From: Branchipolynoe longqiensis | Taxonomy: Eukaryota > Annelida > Polychaeta > Phyllodocida > Polynoidae | Length of the DNA stretch: 64,000 bases | Assembly: GCA_030323885.1 (NCBI GenBank) | Contig: CM059198.1 | Span: 57,314,917 to 57,378,916 of the forward strand | Direction: 5' to 3' | Shown here: positions 51,986 through 62,848 of the stretch, one piece after another | Layout of the letters: the number at the start of each line of letters is the position of its first letter | Numbering within the stretch: the first letter of the stretch is position 1 | Position numbers and translations under genes: made by a program | Notes under the pieces: generated by a model | The model's input: the letters and a program-made list of their open reading frames with translations, nothing else | Database searches by the model: none | What the model was told of the DNA's origin: nothing

Positions 51986-52556
51986 TGTGTGTGTGACAGT
52001 GGATCTTTACCATGGAGCATATATGCAGTAATGGTACTAGACACAGTGAGTGAGTGAAATGGGCGGGGGGGGGGTATGCCATGTCGGCAGATATGGCCAT
52101 ATTTATGGCTAGCTACTACGAACATTATTACCAGGTCTTGATGCTCTAGCAGATTGGACCCCGAAGTTGGAAACCGTATCCCCCCACGCCATTTCCGAGC
52201 CTGAGCGTTAATAGAAAATTAAGTAAAAATCAATTTTTGACAAAGAGAGCCATGTTCATTAGTTGCCATTGTGGGAAAGCTCTCTCATTAATCTATAAAC
52301 ACTGATCAATGCAGAGTAGTACCATAAAGCAGATACATCCAGACAGCCGCGTACGTACATGTTCAGAGCAGGCATCCCGCTATGAATTGTCGTCAATATT
52401 TCAATCTTTGTTTGCAGAGCCCAGTGACTATGCAATCTATAATATCAATAATAAATCCACAACCCCATTGTGTGGTGTTATTATTATTTTATTTGATTCT
52501 TAATTTAAATGGTTCTTGTTTGTGTCATGGCAGGGATGAACTCCATCGGTTTGACA
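51986..52556. other. Non-genic, nothing recognised
   Basis: A run of G lies at 52062-52074. AAGTATGCCATGTCGGC-like text at 52075-52095 faintly recalls repeat K. No gene. Confidence 0.4.
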
Positions 52557-52885
52557 CCGGGTGCGGTGGCCGAATCGGTAGAGCGCAGGCCTCCCTTGCG
52601 GGACATCGGGAGTTCACTGCCCAGTCGAGTCAAACCAATGACTTTCAAAATTGATACGTGTCGCTTCCTAGCCTGGCGGTTGGCCTTACTAGGATAGAGA
52701 AAGGACTGGTTAGCTCAGTGTCAGGATAATGCGACTGGGTGCAATATCAAATCATGGTGCTGGTGGCCTCGCTGATTTCCTAGTGGGGCCACACTATAAA
52801 GTCGCCATGAGTGCGCGCTGTTACAAGTCGGTACCTGTCATGATATTACCTTATACCTTACCAGGATGTACAACTCCAACAACCA
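52557..52885 (+). repeat. SINE type A, near full length
   Basis: The head GGTGGCCGAATCGGTAGAGC and CGGGAGTTCACTGCCCAG, the complete body, and the tail CCAGGATGTACAACTCCAAC are present. It faces the next SINE tail to tail, with a 36-bp gap. Confidence 0.9.
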
Positions 52886-52921
52886 CCCAACCAACCATCG
52901 GTTTGACTGTACTACAGAAAA

Positions 52922-53263
52922 AGTGTGTTTGTTTGTTGTTGTTTTATGTCTGGCAACATCTAAGGTCATATCAGGATGGGTATCGACTTGTGACAGTGCG
53001 CACTCATGGCAACTTTATAGTGCTGTCCCACTGGGCAACCAGATGCCGGCACCATGACCTGGTATCCCACTCAGTCACTTTATACTGACACTGAGCACAC
53101 CAGTCCTTGCCCTGTCCTAATAATGCCGAGCGCCTGGCTAGGAAGCAACAAGTATAAATTGTTATGTCATTGGTTTGACTCGACCGGGGTTCGAACCCAT
53201 GACCCCAGAATCTACCAGCACGGGAGACGGACGCTGGACCTCATTCAGCCATCCCGCCTGGTT
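52922..53263 (-). repeat. SINE type B, near full length
   Basis: The tail GTTTGTTTGTTGTTGTTTTA, complete body, and head GGGGTTCGAACCCATGACCC (single box B) are visible. With the previous copy it forms an inverted pair of about 330 bp arms, although the heads differ in type. Confidence 0.9.
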
Positions 53264-53961
53264 ACAGAAAAAAGAGTCTACTACAGAGAACAAAGAAGAT
53301 GCACCTTTTGTCCTGCTGATGGCTGCCTGGTCGATAAGCAGCGATCAATATTCTGAATAGAGTTTATTTATACGTTTCGGGAGAACCACTTTTTCTGCTT
53401 TAAATAAATTAAACTCCTCTCTCTGGCTGACTATCAGCGAATTGATTGGTATAATAGAAGTCAGGGTCTCCACAACACCCATATTTAAACTTGAATAGTT
53501 GGAAGAAAGCATCACCGTCGCGAAAAAAATCTAATGAAGGGATCAGGCGCAAAAACTGACAAATCCATATCAGTTGTTGTCTGTTAAATATAATTTATTT
53601 TTGGTTTTCCAGTTGAAGGTCATCAATTTCATATTGAATAGGATTAGTGGATGTGGCAGCTTCATTGTGAAACATAGATTTGATTATCAGATTATCAGAA
53701 TGACGGCAGATTTAGCTTAAATGTGGTTGTCATGGCTTCCGATATATATTGATCTGCGCAATTACGGCTGGAACTCAAAGCCAACATACTATGCATCTTC
53801 CACAGGCTCTCTATTATAACCAAGACAACTGTACATATTCTGAAGGATGTGATACAGTGGGGTAAATTCCCGATAGCAAAAGTCAAGCATTTTTTATTGT
53901 TTCACTTTCAGTTATCTGTTAATCATCTATTCCCCTGATTAAACTAATCGATAGTAAGCAG
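53264..53961. other. Non-genic, nothing recognised
   Basis: GGATCAGGCGCAAAAACTGA near 53540 faintly recalls the end of MITE family B, but no partner end was found. No gene. Confidence 0.4.
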
Positions 53962-54258
53962 GTTTGTTTGTTGTTGGTTTACGTCCTAGCAACATCTAAG
54001 GTAATATCAGGACGGGTACCGACTTGTGACAGTGCGCACTCATGGATAGTTTATGGTGCTGTACTACTGGGACACCAGGCTGACAGCAACATGATCCGAT
54101 ATCCCACTCAGTCACATTATCCTGACACTGAGCCAACCAGTCCGTGCCCTATCCCATTAATGCCAAGCGCCTGGCTAGGAAGCACAAGTATCAATTTGTA
54201 AGTCATTGCTTTAAGTCGACCAGGGTTTGAACCCACTACCCCATTGTCTACCAAGCAG
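53962..54258 (-). repeat. SINE type B, head truncated
   Basis: The tail GTTTGTTTGTTGTTGGTTTA and full body are followed by GGGTTTGAACCCACTACCCC and TCTACCAAGC, where the head stops. A family B MITE starts 15 bases later. Confidence 0.85.
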
Positions 54259-54273
54259 GGGTGAGAAGAACAT

Positions 54274-54633
54274 ACAAATAATTCAGGCCCAAATCCCCGT
54301 AAACTTCAATCCATGAATTGACTTAACATTTAAAAGGCTTACCTGAAGGTAATTTTAATTCTCCCTAATGCCATGTTTGTTGTGAAAAAATGTTTATGGA
54401 GCGATGAACACAAAAGATTGGAATGGAAATCCATAAATTGACTTTACATTTAAAAGACTTACCTGAAGGTAATTTTAATGCTTCTTAATTCCATGTTGGT
54501 TGTGAAGAAATGTTCATGGATAAATGAACACACACAATTGGAATGGACAAAATTAACCTTTGCAGGGATTGACTCCAATGCTTAAGTCAATTATTAGGTT
54601 GGCGTTTGCAGTGATTTGCACTTGAATTATTCT
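54274..54633. mobile_element. Family B MITE with internal duplication
   Basis: The ends ATAATTCAGGCCCAAATCCC and GTGATTTGCACTTGAATTAT are inverted. An internal block of about 120 bp (ATTGACTTAACATTTAAAAG, CTTACCTGAAGGTAATTTTA, ATTGGAATGGA) occurs twice (about 54316-54425 and 54436-54550). No other copy here has this duplication. Confidence 0.75.
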
Positions 54634-54668
54634 TTTGTGTCTTGTTTCTTATTACCTTTATTACACCA

Positions 54669-54992
54669 GAAGGGATGGCCGAATGAGTTAGAGCGTCCGT
54701 CTCCCGTGTTGGTATATCGTGGGGTCGTGGGTTCGAACCCTCGTTGAGTCAAACCAATGACTTTAAAATTGATACTTGTCGCTTCCTAGCCAGGAGCTCA
54801 GCATTAATGGGATAGGGCAAATACTGATTAGCTCAGTGTCAGGATAATGTGACTGAGTGGGATATCAGGTCATGGTGCTGGCAGCCTGGTCTTCCAGTGG
54901 GACTATAGAGTTGCCATGAGTGCGCACTGTCACAAGTCCTGATATCACCTTAGATGTTGCTAGGATGTAAAACAACAACAAACAAACAAACG
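54669..54992 (+). repeat. SINE type B, full length
   Basis: GGGATGGCCGAATGAGTTAG, GGGTTCGAACCCTCG, a complete body, and GATGTTGCTAGGATGTAAAA then (CAA)n/(ACAA)n are present. A 19-bp deletion within the GCAGCACTATAAAG block and a loss of GGTACCC distinguish it. It is well preserved. Confidence 0.9.
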
Positions 54993-55345
54993 AACCTTGA
55001 TTCCAATGACAGGCAGGTCGTCAGCTGAAAGGCCATGCCCGGATCTCTGCAGAAACATATAATCAAAAACGAGCTATGACATGAGCATCAGCTTATGTAA
55101 TGGGTAAATGCAGACTATAACTAAAGTTGCATAGACCGATGGTTTAGTTTCTGCCGTTTTTCTGAGATAAATATATTGAATTGATTATTCAGACTGAATG
55201 CACATAAAATAAGACAATCCCACTTTATTTCAGAGGCACAACAAAAACAAATACAAATTTACGATCATATTCAGACTGAATGCACATAAAATATGACAAT
55301 CCCACTTTATTTCAGAGGCATGACAAAAACAAATCCATGAAATTC
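54993..55345. repeat. Family A MITE fragment and an 82-bp duplication
   Basis: Positions 55122-55185 match the left end of family A (CTAAAGTTGCATAGACCGAT, TTTCTGAGATAAATATATTG). Then ATTCAGACTGAATGCACATA and the next 60 bases occur twice, at about 55187 and 55269. The duplication is nearly identical and hence recent. Confidence 0.7.
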
Positions 55346-55802
55346 TTTAACTTTGAATAGTCGCGCATCCATCTGTTTGCACTCGTGCAGTGCGCGTCTA
55401 TTGAGATATAAACAGTATATGAAAAAGACAACCATATTGTGTTTTTCTTCTGGGTTTCACCACAGCTCTCTTGCACATGTACTAGACGCCACCAGTTAAG
55501 CGAGTGACATCTATCGGCAGAATCTGGAACCACTCTAGTCGGGTAGTTTCTACAGCTTAACTATTGGCTAATTAAGATGGACAAGGGAGAGGGAACGGGG
55601 GGCAGACATACGATCGGCTGGTTCATGGTGAGATGGCGCCAGTCGGGGCGGGTTGTGTTGGGTCATTGGGAGGTGGGAGGGGCTGCTTTACTGTTCCCAG
55701 TGCCCTCAGCAATGACATCAAATTCGTGCCAGCGCTCGGCCCCCCATCTAACCCGGTTTACTAACAATTAGCAACTAGGCTAATGTTGTCATAAGCCAGA
55801 TA
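55346..55802. other. Non-genic, nothing recognised
   Basis: The GC-rich patch 55570-55760 contains short frames without domains. No repeat was matched. Confidence 0.4.
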
Positions 55803-56330
55803 ATGTGGTAGGCTTCGCTGGCCTATCAGGCAAGTAGCCACATAGACAGGTAGGTGTGGGTAGTGTGTTGATATCAGGGAGCCTGTGTGGTATGATGGTT
55901 GGCACACTGGTCCGGAATGCAAAGCGATGTGGGTTTGAGTCCCGCTCTAGGCACAATATTTCCCATTTTCATCACCCCCATGACACTGGTTGCTGTGACC
56001 ATGATTCTGTACAAGTTACGCGCTGTATGGTTGTAGAACCTACCCTGTGTATCTATGTGTAAGTGGATTGCCTGTATGTATGTAATTGTAAGCATTAAAT
56101 GACCATTTAAAAGACTTACAATTCCAGGGGGATGAGTGTGGTAGGCTGTGCTGGTCTCTCAGGCAAGTAGCCACATAGACAGGTAGGCATGGGTAGTGTG
56201 TTGATATCAGGGAGCCTGGGTGGTGTGATGGTTGGCACACTGGCCCGGAATGCAAAGAGATGTGGGTTCGATTCCCTCTCTAGGCACAATATTTCCCATT
56301 TTCATCACCCCCATGACAATAATATTACTG
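55803..56330 (+). repeat. Family S2, two copies in tandem
   Basis: Copy 1 (55803-56092) has GTGATATCAGGGAGCCTG-like sequence, the tRNA-like GGTATGATGGTTGGCACACTGG region (in family form), box B GTGGGTTTGAGTCCC, and the end TGTAATTGTAAG. Copy 2 starts CTTACAATTCCAGGG at 56115 and stops near 56330. The 22-bp spacer resembles that at 40253-40262. This may be a dimeric element rather than two independent insertions. Confidence 0.7.
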
Positions 56331-56770
56331 TAGAATATGTCTTCAGCAATCTTTGTGATATGCAAACCTCTGCCCCTCCCCATAAAAATGGATTGTTTTA
56401 GTTAACAATGTCTCCGGACAAGGTACAATAAAAGTTGGATTTTGGACTGTTTGCAATCTACAAACAGTTACAAGCCATAAACAAGAAGCAAGAAAACCTG
56501 AATTATTACTAAGACAAAATTCAAAAGATTTAAATCACATTGGATTAGTGCTGTGCAGTGGTGAAAACAAATGTTAAGTATCATCGGCTATTGGACGTCA
56601 AACATATGGTCATTCTGACATATTTCTTGAGAGGAAACGCACTGCCACCACATATGGCATAGCTTCCAATAAGCAGCAATGGGGCAAACCCCTGCCATTC
56701 AAAAACCGTTGTTTAATGTACAAATTGTTGTGTCCTTTTAAAAGCTGGATCAATACTCTCAGCGAGCGCC
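56331..56770 (+). repeat. Repeat J copy and flanks
   Basis: Positions 56440-56580 match 29975-30125 (TTTGCAATCTACAAACAGTT, AAACAAGAAGCAAGAAAACC). The remainder has nothing recognised. Confidence 0.55.
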
Positions 56771-57995
56771 CTACAGTATATAGTGGACATCATTGGTGTA
56801 TTTGTTGTATGTGTATTTGCTTATATCTAACACTGGACACTCTCACCTTTCCTGGAGCTCCCCGAAGCATAGTATGGACATCATTGGTGTATTTGGTGTG
56901 TCTATGTAGACATTTCTATGACTGCACCATTGTCTCTACTAGAGTACCCTGCAGCATATTACGGACATCATTGGTGTATTTGGTGTGTCTATGTAGACAT
57001 TTCTATGACTGCACCCTTATCTCTACTAGAGCACCCAGCAGCATATTACAGACATCATTGGTGTATTTGTTGTGTGTATGTAGACATTTCGATGACTGCA
57101 CCCTTATCTCTACTAGAGCACCCAGCAGCATATTACGGACATCATTGGTGTATTTGTTGTGTGTATGTAGACATTTCTATGACTGCACCATTGTCTCTCC
57201 TAGAGCGCCCTTCAGCATATTACGGACATCATTGGTGTATTTGGTGTGTGTATGTAGACATTTCTATGACTGCACCATTATCTCTACTAGAGTACCCTGC
57301 AGCATATTACGGAAATCATTGGTGTATTTGGTGTGTGTATGTAGACATTTCGATGACTGCACCCTTATCTCTACTAGAGTACCCTGCAGCATATTACAGA
57401 CATCATTGGTGTATTTGTTGTGTGTATGTAGACATTTCTATGACTGCACCATTGTCTCTCCTAGAGCGCCCTTCAGCATATTACGGACATCATTGGTGTA
57501 TTTGGTGTGTGTATGTAGACATTTCAATGACTGCACCATTATCTCTACTAGAGTACCCTGCAGCATATTACGGAAATCATTGGTGTATTTGGTGTGTGTA
57601 TGTAGACATTTCTATGACTGCACCCTTATCTCTACTAGAGCACCCAGCAGCATATTACGGACATCATTGGTGTATTTGTTGTGTGTATGTAGACATTTCT
57701 ATGACTGCACCCTTATCTCTACTAGAGCACCCAGCAGCATATTACGGACATCATTGGTGTATTTGTTGTGGGTATGTAGACATTTCTATAACTGCACCAT
57801 TATCATTGGTGTATTTGTTGTGTGTATGTAGACATTTCTATAACTGCACCATTGTCTCTACTAGAGCATGCTGCAGCATATTACGGACATCATAGGTGTA
57901 TTTGGTGTGTGTATGTAGACATTTCTATGACTGTACCCTTGTCTCTCCTAGACCGCACTGCAGCATATTATCGATGTCAGGAATGTGGTTTTCTA
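56771..57995 (+). repeat. 87-bp minisatellite, about 13 units
   Basis: The unit begins GTAGACATTTCTATGACTGC, with AGAGCACCCAGCAGCATATT and CATCATTGGTGTATTTGTTG inside. Units start at 56906 and 56993 and recur every 87 bp to 57777; one is shortened near 57777-57830. As 87 is 29 codons, two frames stay open for 371 and 325 codons. The peptides are Cys/Tyr/His-rich repeats with no known domain, no clear signal peptide and no splice context. I therefore annotate a repeat rather than a gene, though a repetitive protein cannot be fully excluded. Confidence 0.85.
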
Positions 57996-59167
57996 ACAAG
58001 TACCTGCCCTCTTATTTCTCCTCGAGCACCGTTTCTTTTGTGCTTGTGTTGTGTGTTGTGTATTTGTGACCTTATTATAAAAAGGTTCTCTGTAACAAAG
58101 TGACCAAGTTGGTGTGATGGATGATACTAAAGGCTATCATGCAGTTACACACCTTTTTTCTCAACTGGTATTTTTCACTGAGATATATTTTAAATAATAT
58201 TGTTCTATCTACTTTGCTATCATGCAGTTACATGTCTTCAGTACTGATTATTTTGAACGCACAATTTTGTCAGATCGTACCTTTTTATAGTCAGGTTGTG
58301 TATCGTCAGCTTACCGACACTGGACTCTCGCACTGCTAGTTTGCCCTACACCATAATGTGGATCTCAGACTTATAATAGTCGCTTTGCATTTAATAACTA
58401 CTCCCTGACCCTGGACCATCGTATTTGCTAGTGCACCCTATGATATATAATTGAGCGACACAAGACCAGATACTTACGTCCATCTTGCAGTTGATTTGTG
58501 TGCTCTGTATTGCTAGCTCGCAGACAGTGGACTCTCACAATCTTCTGCTAGTGTGCACTGAACCTATTATATGAACATCAGACCTATTATATACTATAGT
58601 CACTTTGCGTTTAATTCCTGATGCCTTACACTGGACTCTCGCATCTTCTCCTATTATGCCCTGCACCATTATGTGAATGTCACACTTATAGGCACTTTGC
58701 GTCTAAGTATAATAACCGCTCCCTGACACTGAACCCTTGTCTCTGCTAGAGCACTCTACCCTGCAGTAAGTTATCGATATCTGTACTGTAGTTGTTTAGT
58801 GTGTTGTACATTGCCAGGTTGCTAACACTGGACTCTAACATCTCCTCCTTTTGTGCCCTGAACCATTGGGCAGATGTCAGACTAATAATCGGTTTGCGTC
58901 TAATATCTGGTCCCAAACATTGGACTTTCGCATCTTCTCCTAGTCCACCCTATACGATTATGTGGACGTCAAACTTTGCATCTAATAACCGATACTGACA
59001 CTGTACCCTTGTCCTGCTAGAGCACCCTGCAGTATATTATTGACGTCTGTCTTGTAGCTGTTTTGTGCGTTGTGTACTGCCAGCTCGTCGACACTGGACT
59101 ATCGCATATTCTAGTACGTCCTAATTATGCGGACATCACACTTATAGCCGGCTTGTGTCCAAGTATA
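57996..59167 (+). repeat. Decayed relatives of the 87-bp array
   Basis: Pieces such as CCCTTGTCTCTGCTAGAGCA, CCCTGCAGTA..TTATCGATATCTGT, and GACACTGGACTCTCGCATCT recur irregularly at roughly 150-300-bp steps (about 58300, 58420, 58500, 58630, 58740, 58830, 58920, 59010 and 59090). The shared words with the 87-bp unit (TCTCTACTAGAGCACCC, CAGCATATTA) suggest a common origin, with larger and older units. Confidence 0.6.
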
Positions 59168-59345
59168 CTGTTTGTTTGTGTGTTGTTGTTTTACGTCCTA
59201 GCAACATCTAAGGTCATATCAGGACGTGTACCGACTTGTGACAGTACGCACTCATGGAGATTTCATAGTGCTGCCGAACTGGGAAATCAGGCCGCCGGCG
59301 CCATGACCCGATATCCCACTCAGTCACATTATCCTGACACGGAGC
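59168..59345 (-). repeat. SINE 3' part with probable target duplication
   Basis: GTTTGTTTGTGTGTTGTTGT, TTTACGTCCTAGCAACATCT and the body to CCTGACACGGAGC are present. TGTGTCCAAGTA on the left and TGTGTCGAAGTG on the right match at 10 of 12 positions. It is 5'-truncated and lies in the decayed array. Confidence 0.8.
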
Positions 59346-59407
59346 TGTGTCGAAGTGTAAAGTCTAATAACCACTCCCTGACACATCCCCCTTTATCTCT
59401 CACACAG

Positions 59408-59545
59408 GTGCAGGATTCTGCCAATGCCGGTCGAGGTCGTAGCCTCAGCGCGGGGAAAAATGCGACTGAGTGCGGACAGTGTGCTGCTCACCTTGGTCGT
59501 CCTCAGAGGTATTCTGCTGGGATATTCCGCGAAAAACATGACCAG
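59408..59545 (+). CDS. Weak candidate exon, possible signal peptide start
   Basis: This 138-bp segment follows a pyrimidine-rich acceptor (CCCTTTATCTCTCACACAG) and ends at a strong donor (GACCAG|GTGAGG). In one frame an ATG at 59460 starts MRLSADSVLLTLVVLRGILL then GYSAKNMT, which looks like an N-terminal signal or anchor helix. In another frame the whole 46 codons are open. It is GC- and CpG-richer than its surroundings. I recognise no family and no partner exon, and the hydrophobic run may be chance. Confidence 0.2.
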
Positions 59546-59578
59546 GTGAGGTGGTGAGGCATCACCCGCGTCCCGCAA

Positions 59579-59591
59579 CGCCACCTAGCGG
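59579..59591 (-). promoter_or_regulatory. CTCF-like motif
   Basis: The minus strand reads CCGCTAGGTGGCG, which matches the CTCF core. It lies 34 bp after the candidate exon donor site. Motif match only. Confidence 0.3.
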
Positions 59592-59689
59592 TGCAGCTGG
59601 GCGGATGTGTGGGACAGGTTGTTGGTGTGTCGTGTTGGGTGTTTGCTAGAGAAGGGGAAAGTTAATTCGGTGAGGCCTGGTGACATGGG

Positions 59690-60380
59690 TACATGTGTAT
59701 ATATGTGTGTGTGTGGGTGATGATGTATGTGGGTAGAAGTTGGTTCCTAGTTTTTGTTTTCCAGTGATGACCATGTTTATGTGTATCCATATATGGATAG
59801 GTGTATATATGCATGTAATATATTTATATATGTATATCTGGATATATGTATATATATGAATATATAGCTACGCATATTTGTGGATATATGTGTAAATGCA
59901 TGTATATATCAGTATGTGTATGTATGGATATATTTACATTATGAAGGTATATATGGCTGTATATATGGGTGGATGGATATGTATGTATATGTATGTATGT
60001 ATGCATATATGGGCATGTATATATGGATATATGTATGTATTATATATATACATATGCATGCATATATTTGAATTGTATGCATAGTTGTGTTATATATGCG
60101 CAAATATATATATGTATAAATGGGTATGTGTATATATGGATGTATTTACAGGTGTATATATGCATAAATGTAAATATATATGCATGTATGTGCATATACA
60201 TGTGTGCATATATATGCATAGATATGCATATATATGAATATATGCATATATGTGTATATATGTGTATACCATGAGTATGTCCATGTATGGATGCATTTAT
60301 ACAGGTATGCACATGTATATGCATATGTATATGCACATATATATATGTATGGATATGGATGTGTGTATATATATGTATAG
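59690..60380 (+). repeat. TATATG/TGTATA-rich simple repeat tract
   Basis: About 690 bp consist of variants of ATATATGTATATATGGATAT. Both strands stay open in several frames (60-101 codons) as Tyr-Ile-Tyr and His-Ile-Tyr runs. No gene. Confidence 0.85.
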
Positions 60381-61037
60381 GTGAGTGTCACGGAGGCCCA
60401 ACCGAACCCCCTATTAATCTAGCAAAATATTCTAAGTAATTTGCATTGGAGCAAACAAATTCGTCAATCAGGCTAAGCCCTATGTTATTATTTGGAAACA
60501 ATCGTGTCATGTATAGGAAGGATCGGTTAAGTAAATATATTCCTGAGGTGGCCCTACATTATATAATACACTTCTGAGTAACGATAAATCAAATCAAATA
60601 TTTGACACAATCTGCTCTCAATCATACCCAGGACAGTAATTTTTTTTTTTAATTATAAAATAAATAGATTGTTCTCCCTAATGGCAACGAGGAGATATGC
60701 ATTCCACTCTACGTAAAATAAAATTCTGCGATCCTGAAACCATGAAACGATTGTCACCAAAGCATATCCTTGGATAAATTTCATTTGAAGGCAGACATTA
60801 TCATCAGTAATAATTGTACATGATGTTCATCAATTGCCACCACCCCTTGTACTAATGAACTATTCCATGTACGTCTTCGAACACTTGCCAGGATGTGTAT
60901 AGGCTGCACGACTCGCAATATCACCATATTGTTCTTTCAGCTTCACTTGTGAAAGCTAGTTATGCTATTTAATCAGAGTTGAAAGATTTCCGCCATTTGG
61001 CGAATTTCCGAGATTTTTTTATATTTACCGATTAATG
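60381..61037. other. Non-genic, nothing recognised
   Basis: A run of T lies at 60641-60650. No coding signal or repeat match was found. Confidence 0.4.
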
Positions 61038-61392
61038 TTAAAGTTGCATAGTCCGATGGGTTTTGAGTTTCTGTCATTTTCTGAGATAAACATATTAGGG
61101 TGATCGTTTTAATCTACCCTACTTTCACTTGAAATTACTTTTATTTTAAATAGCTAACTTTTGAGATATTTGAAGTGCAAATAAGTAAAATTAGTTTTGG
61201 CAAGCTTGCCAATACTCTGATGCTATAGGTTTCTGCAGTAATAGGTTCTATTAAATTGCCCCAGTATTCCCTTCTATGTGGTGACAAATGTTTAACAAGT
61301 GCACCAGTATTTAAGTTAGATATGTCGAATCAAATTGAGGCACTTGTTTTGGTTCTGAAAATTTGATGCTTCATCGGAATATGCAGCTTTAA
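61038..61392. mobile_element. Family A MITE, best preserved copy
   Basis: It starts TTAAAGTTGCATAGTCCGAT and ends CATCGGAATATGCAGCTTTAA, 355 bp. The order TTTGAGTTTCTGTCATTTTC, CTGAGATAAACATATT, TTTTGAGATATTTGAAGTGC, AATAGGTTCTATTAAATTG is shared with 32622 and 62939. Confidence 0.85.
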
Positions 61393-62040
61393 TGAAAATG
61401 CTAAGGATTCCGGATGTAGATGAGAACAATTGGGTAGTTTGAATCCCATTCTCATATAACCTTAGATGTTGCTAGAACGTAAAACCCAAACATGAACGAG
61501 TTAAAAATCGCGATAATATAGGCATGACAAGGATATTTGAAAGCTGACTTCTAGCATTTTCCCACGATTATTTGACAGTCCTAATACTATGGGAGGAAAT
61601 CCGCGTTTTCGCGGAAATGAGCAGTTAGCGTAATAATCTTACTTGATTTCTCCGGTTTTTTTACCAGGGACCACTTTAATCCCTGTATAATAGCTAGCCA
61701 CGTTTGTCAGCTCGCCCTCTCTGAAAACAATTCATTATATTGAGAGAGCATATTGAGAGAGCAGAGCAAGAATTATATTACCTAAGTACCACTACCCTAT
61801 AGTTTAATTGCTTCATGGTTTAAATATAATATTGAATAGTACCTTCCAGTAAGGCCTGTAAGGTGCACTCAATCCCTCAATATCATTTGTTTCTTCAGGT
61901 AGCTAGTGCCCTCTTTAAGAATATGGTGTCCAGTGGGACCCTATTAATTCATCATATGTATATACCGCTGTAAATGGCAGCATTGCCACAGCGATGCAAT
62001 TACCTTGGAAAGCGAATGCATAGTTTCTGTCTGAAGGAGG
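61393..62040 (+). other. SINE tail fragment, then non-genic
   Basis: Positions 61441-61495 (CATTCTCATATAACCTTAGA, TGTTGCTAGAACGTAAAACC) are a SINE tail. About 61496-62040 contains only a small duplication of ATTGAGAGAGCA near 61740; nothing else was recognised. Confidence 0.5.
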
Positions 62041-62848
62041 ATATATGGGTCACTCTCCTTAAAACTGGTCAGCAGGGGCTGGGATTTTAAAACATCAATA
62101 TAAAAACTTCCTACTTATTTTTGTCCTTTTTTCATATTCATGTTCAGATTTGATGTAAGAAATAAGGGAAATAAAATAAACTGTGTGCAATTTGGTCCTT
62201 TTAGTTCTGAAGTGATTTTGTACCAAAACAAAATATTTTACAGTCAGCCATTTGTAACATGATATATTGGACATGGTTGAATCCTTACTAATATCTTGTA
62301 TTGCATTGATATATCAAACAAAACAGTTCCCAAATCGAAAAGGAAGTATTTATTAACATGTATCCATGCTTAAATAAAAAAGGAAAGTGTTTGATGTCTT
62401 CAGAAATAACATTACAAATTTCCGTCACAAATGTAACCAGTGGTGTCTGGATGCCACACAAATATTGCACACTAATAATTCAGTGAAAGAACCATGGCTG
62501 GGAATTACTTGATCAATATAAGCACTACATATTTCTGTATATTATGCCATGCTTACTACGCTTCTAAGTATGAAATTATTTAATTCTACTTGTATTTGTA
62601 TTAAGCAGACTGTGTGGTGTCCTAACCATGTGTCACATCTGATCAACACATGTTATAACTGCCATACAAGATAGCTTAATCATGAACTACACCTTTATTT
62701 TTTATCCCATCAATTTATACTTTACTTAGAGGTAAAGCAGAGATTTCCAGCTTTCATTTGCAAGCGAAAAATGTAAAGAATTCAAATAGTAGATGTTAAC
62801 TCTCCATGTGACACGTCAGGCCAGTTTTCAGGAGAGTGACCCATATAA
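62041..62848. mobile_element. Family C TIR element, copy 2, inverted
   Basis: The ends ATATGGGTCACTCTCC (from 62043) and GGAGAGTGACCCATAT (to 62846) are perfectly inverted and better preserved than in copy 1. The sequence is the reverse complement of 8972-9715 over its length. TA flanks may be the target. There is no transposase. Confidence 0.85.

Noticed and set aside
56716..57895. 371- and 325-codon frames of a repetitive Cys/Tyr/His peptide
   Set aside because: The 87-bp unit is a multiple of three, so any stop-free frame remains open. Two frames are open at once and the flanks show a decaying satellite.
59824..60391. Tyr/Ile/His repeat frames
   Set aside because: They are products of the TATATG simple-sequence tract.
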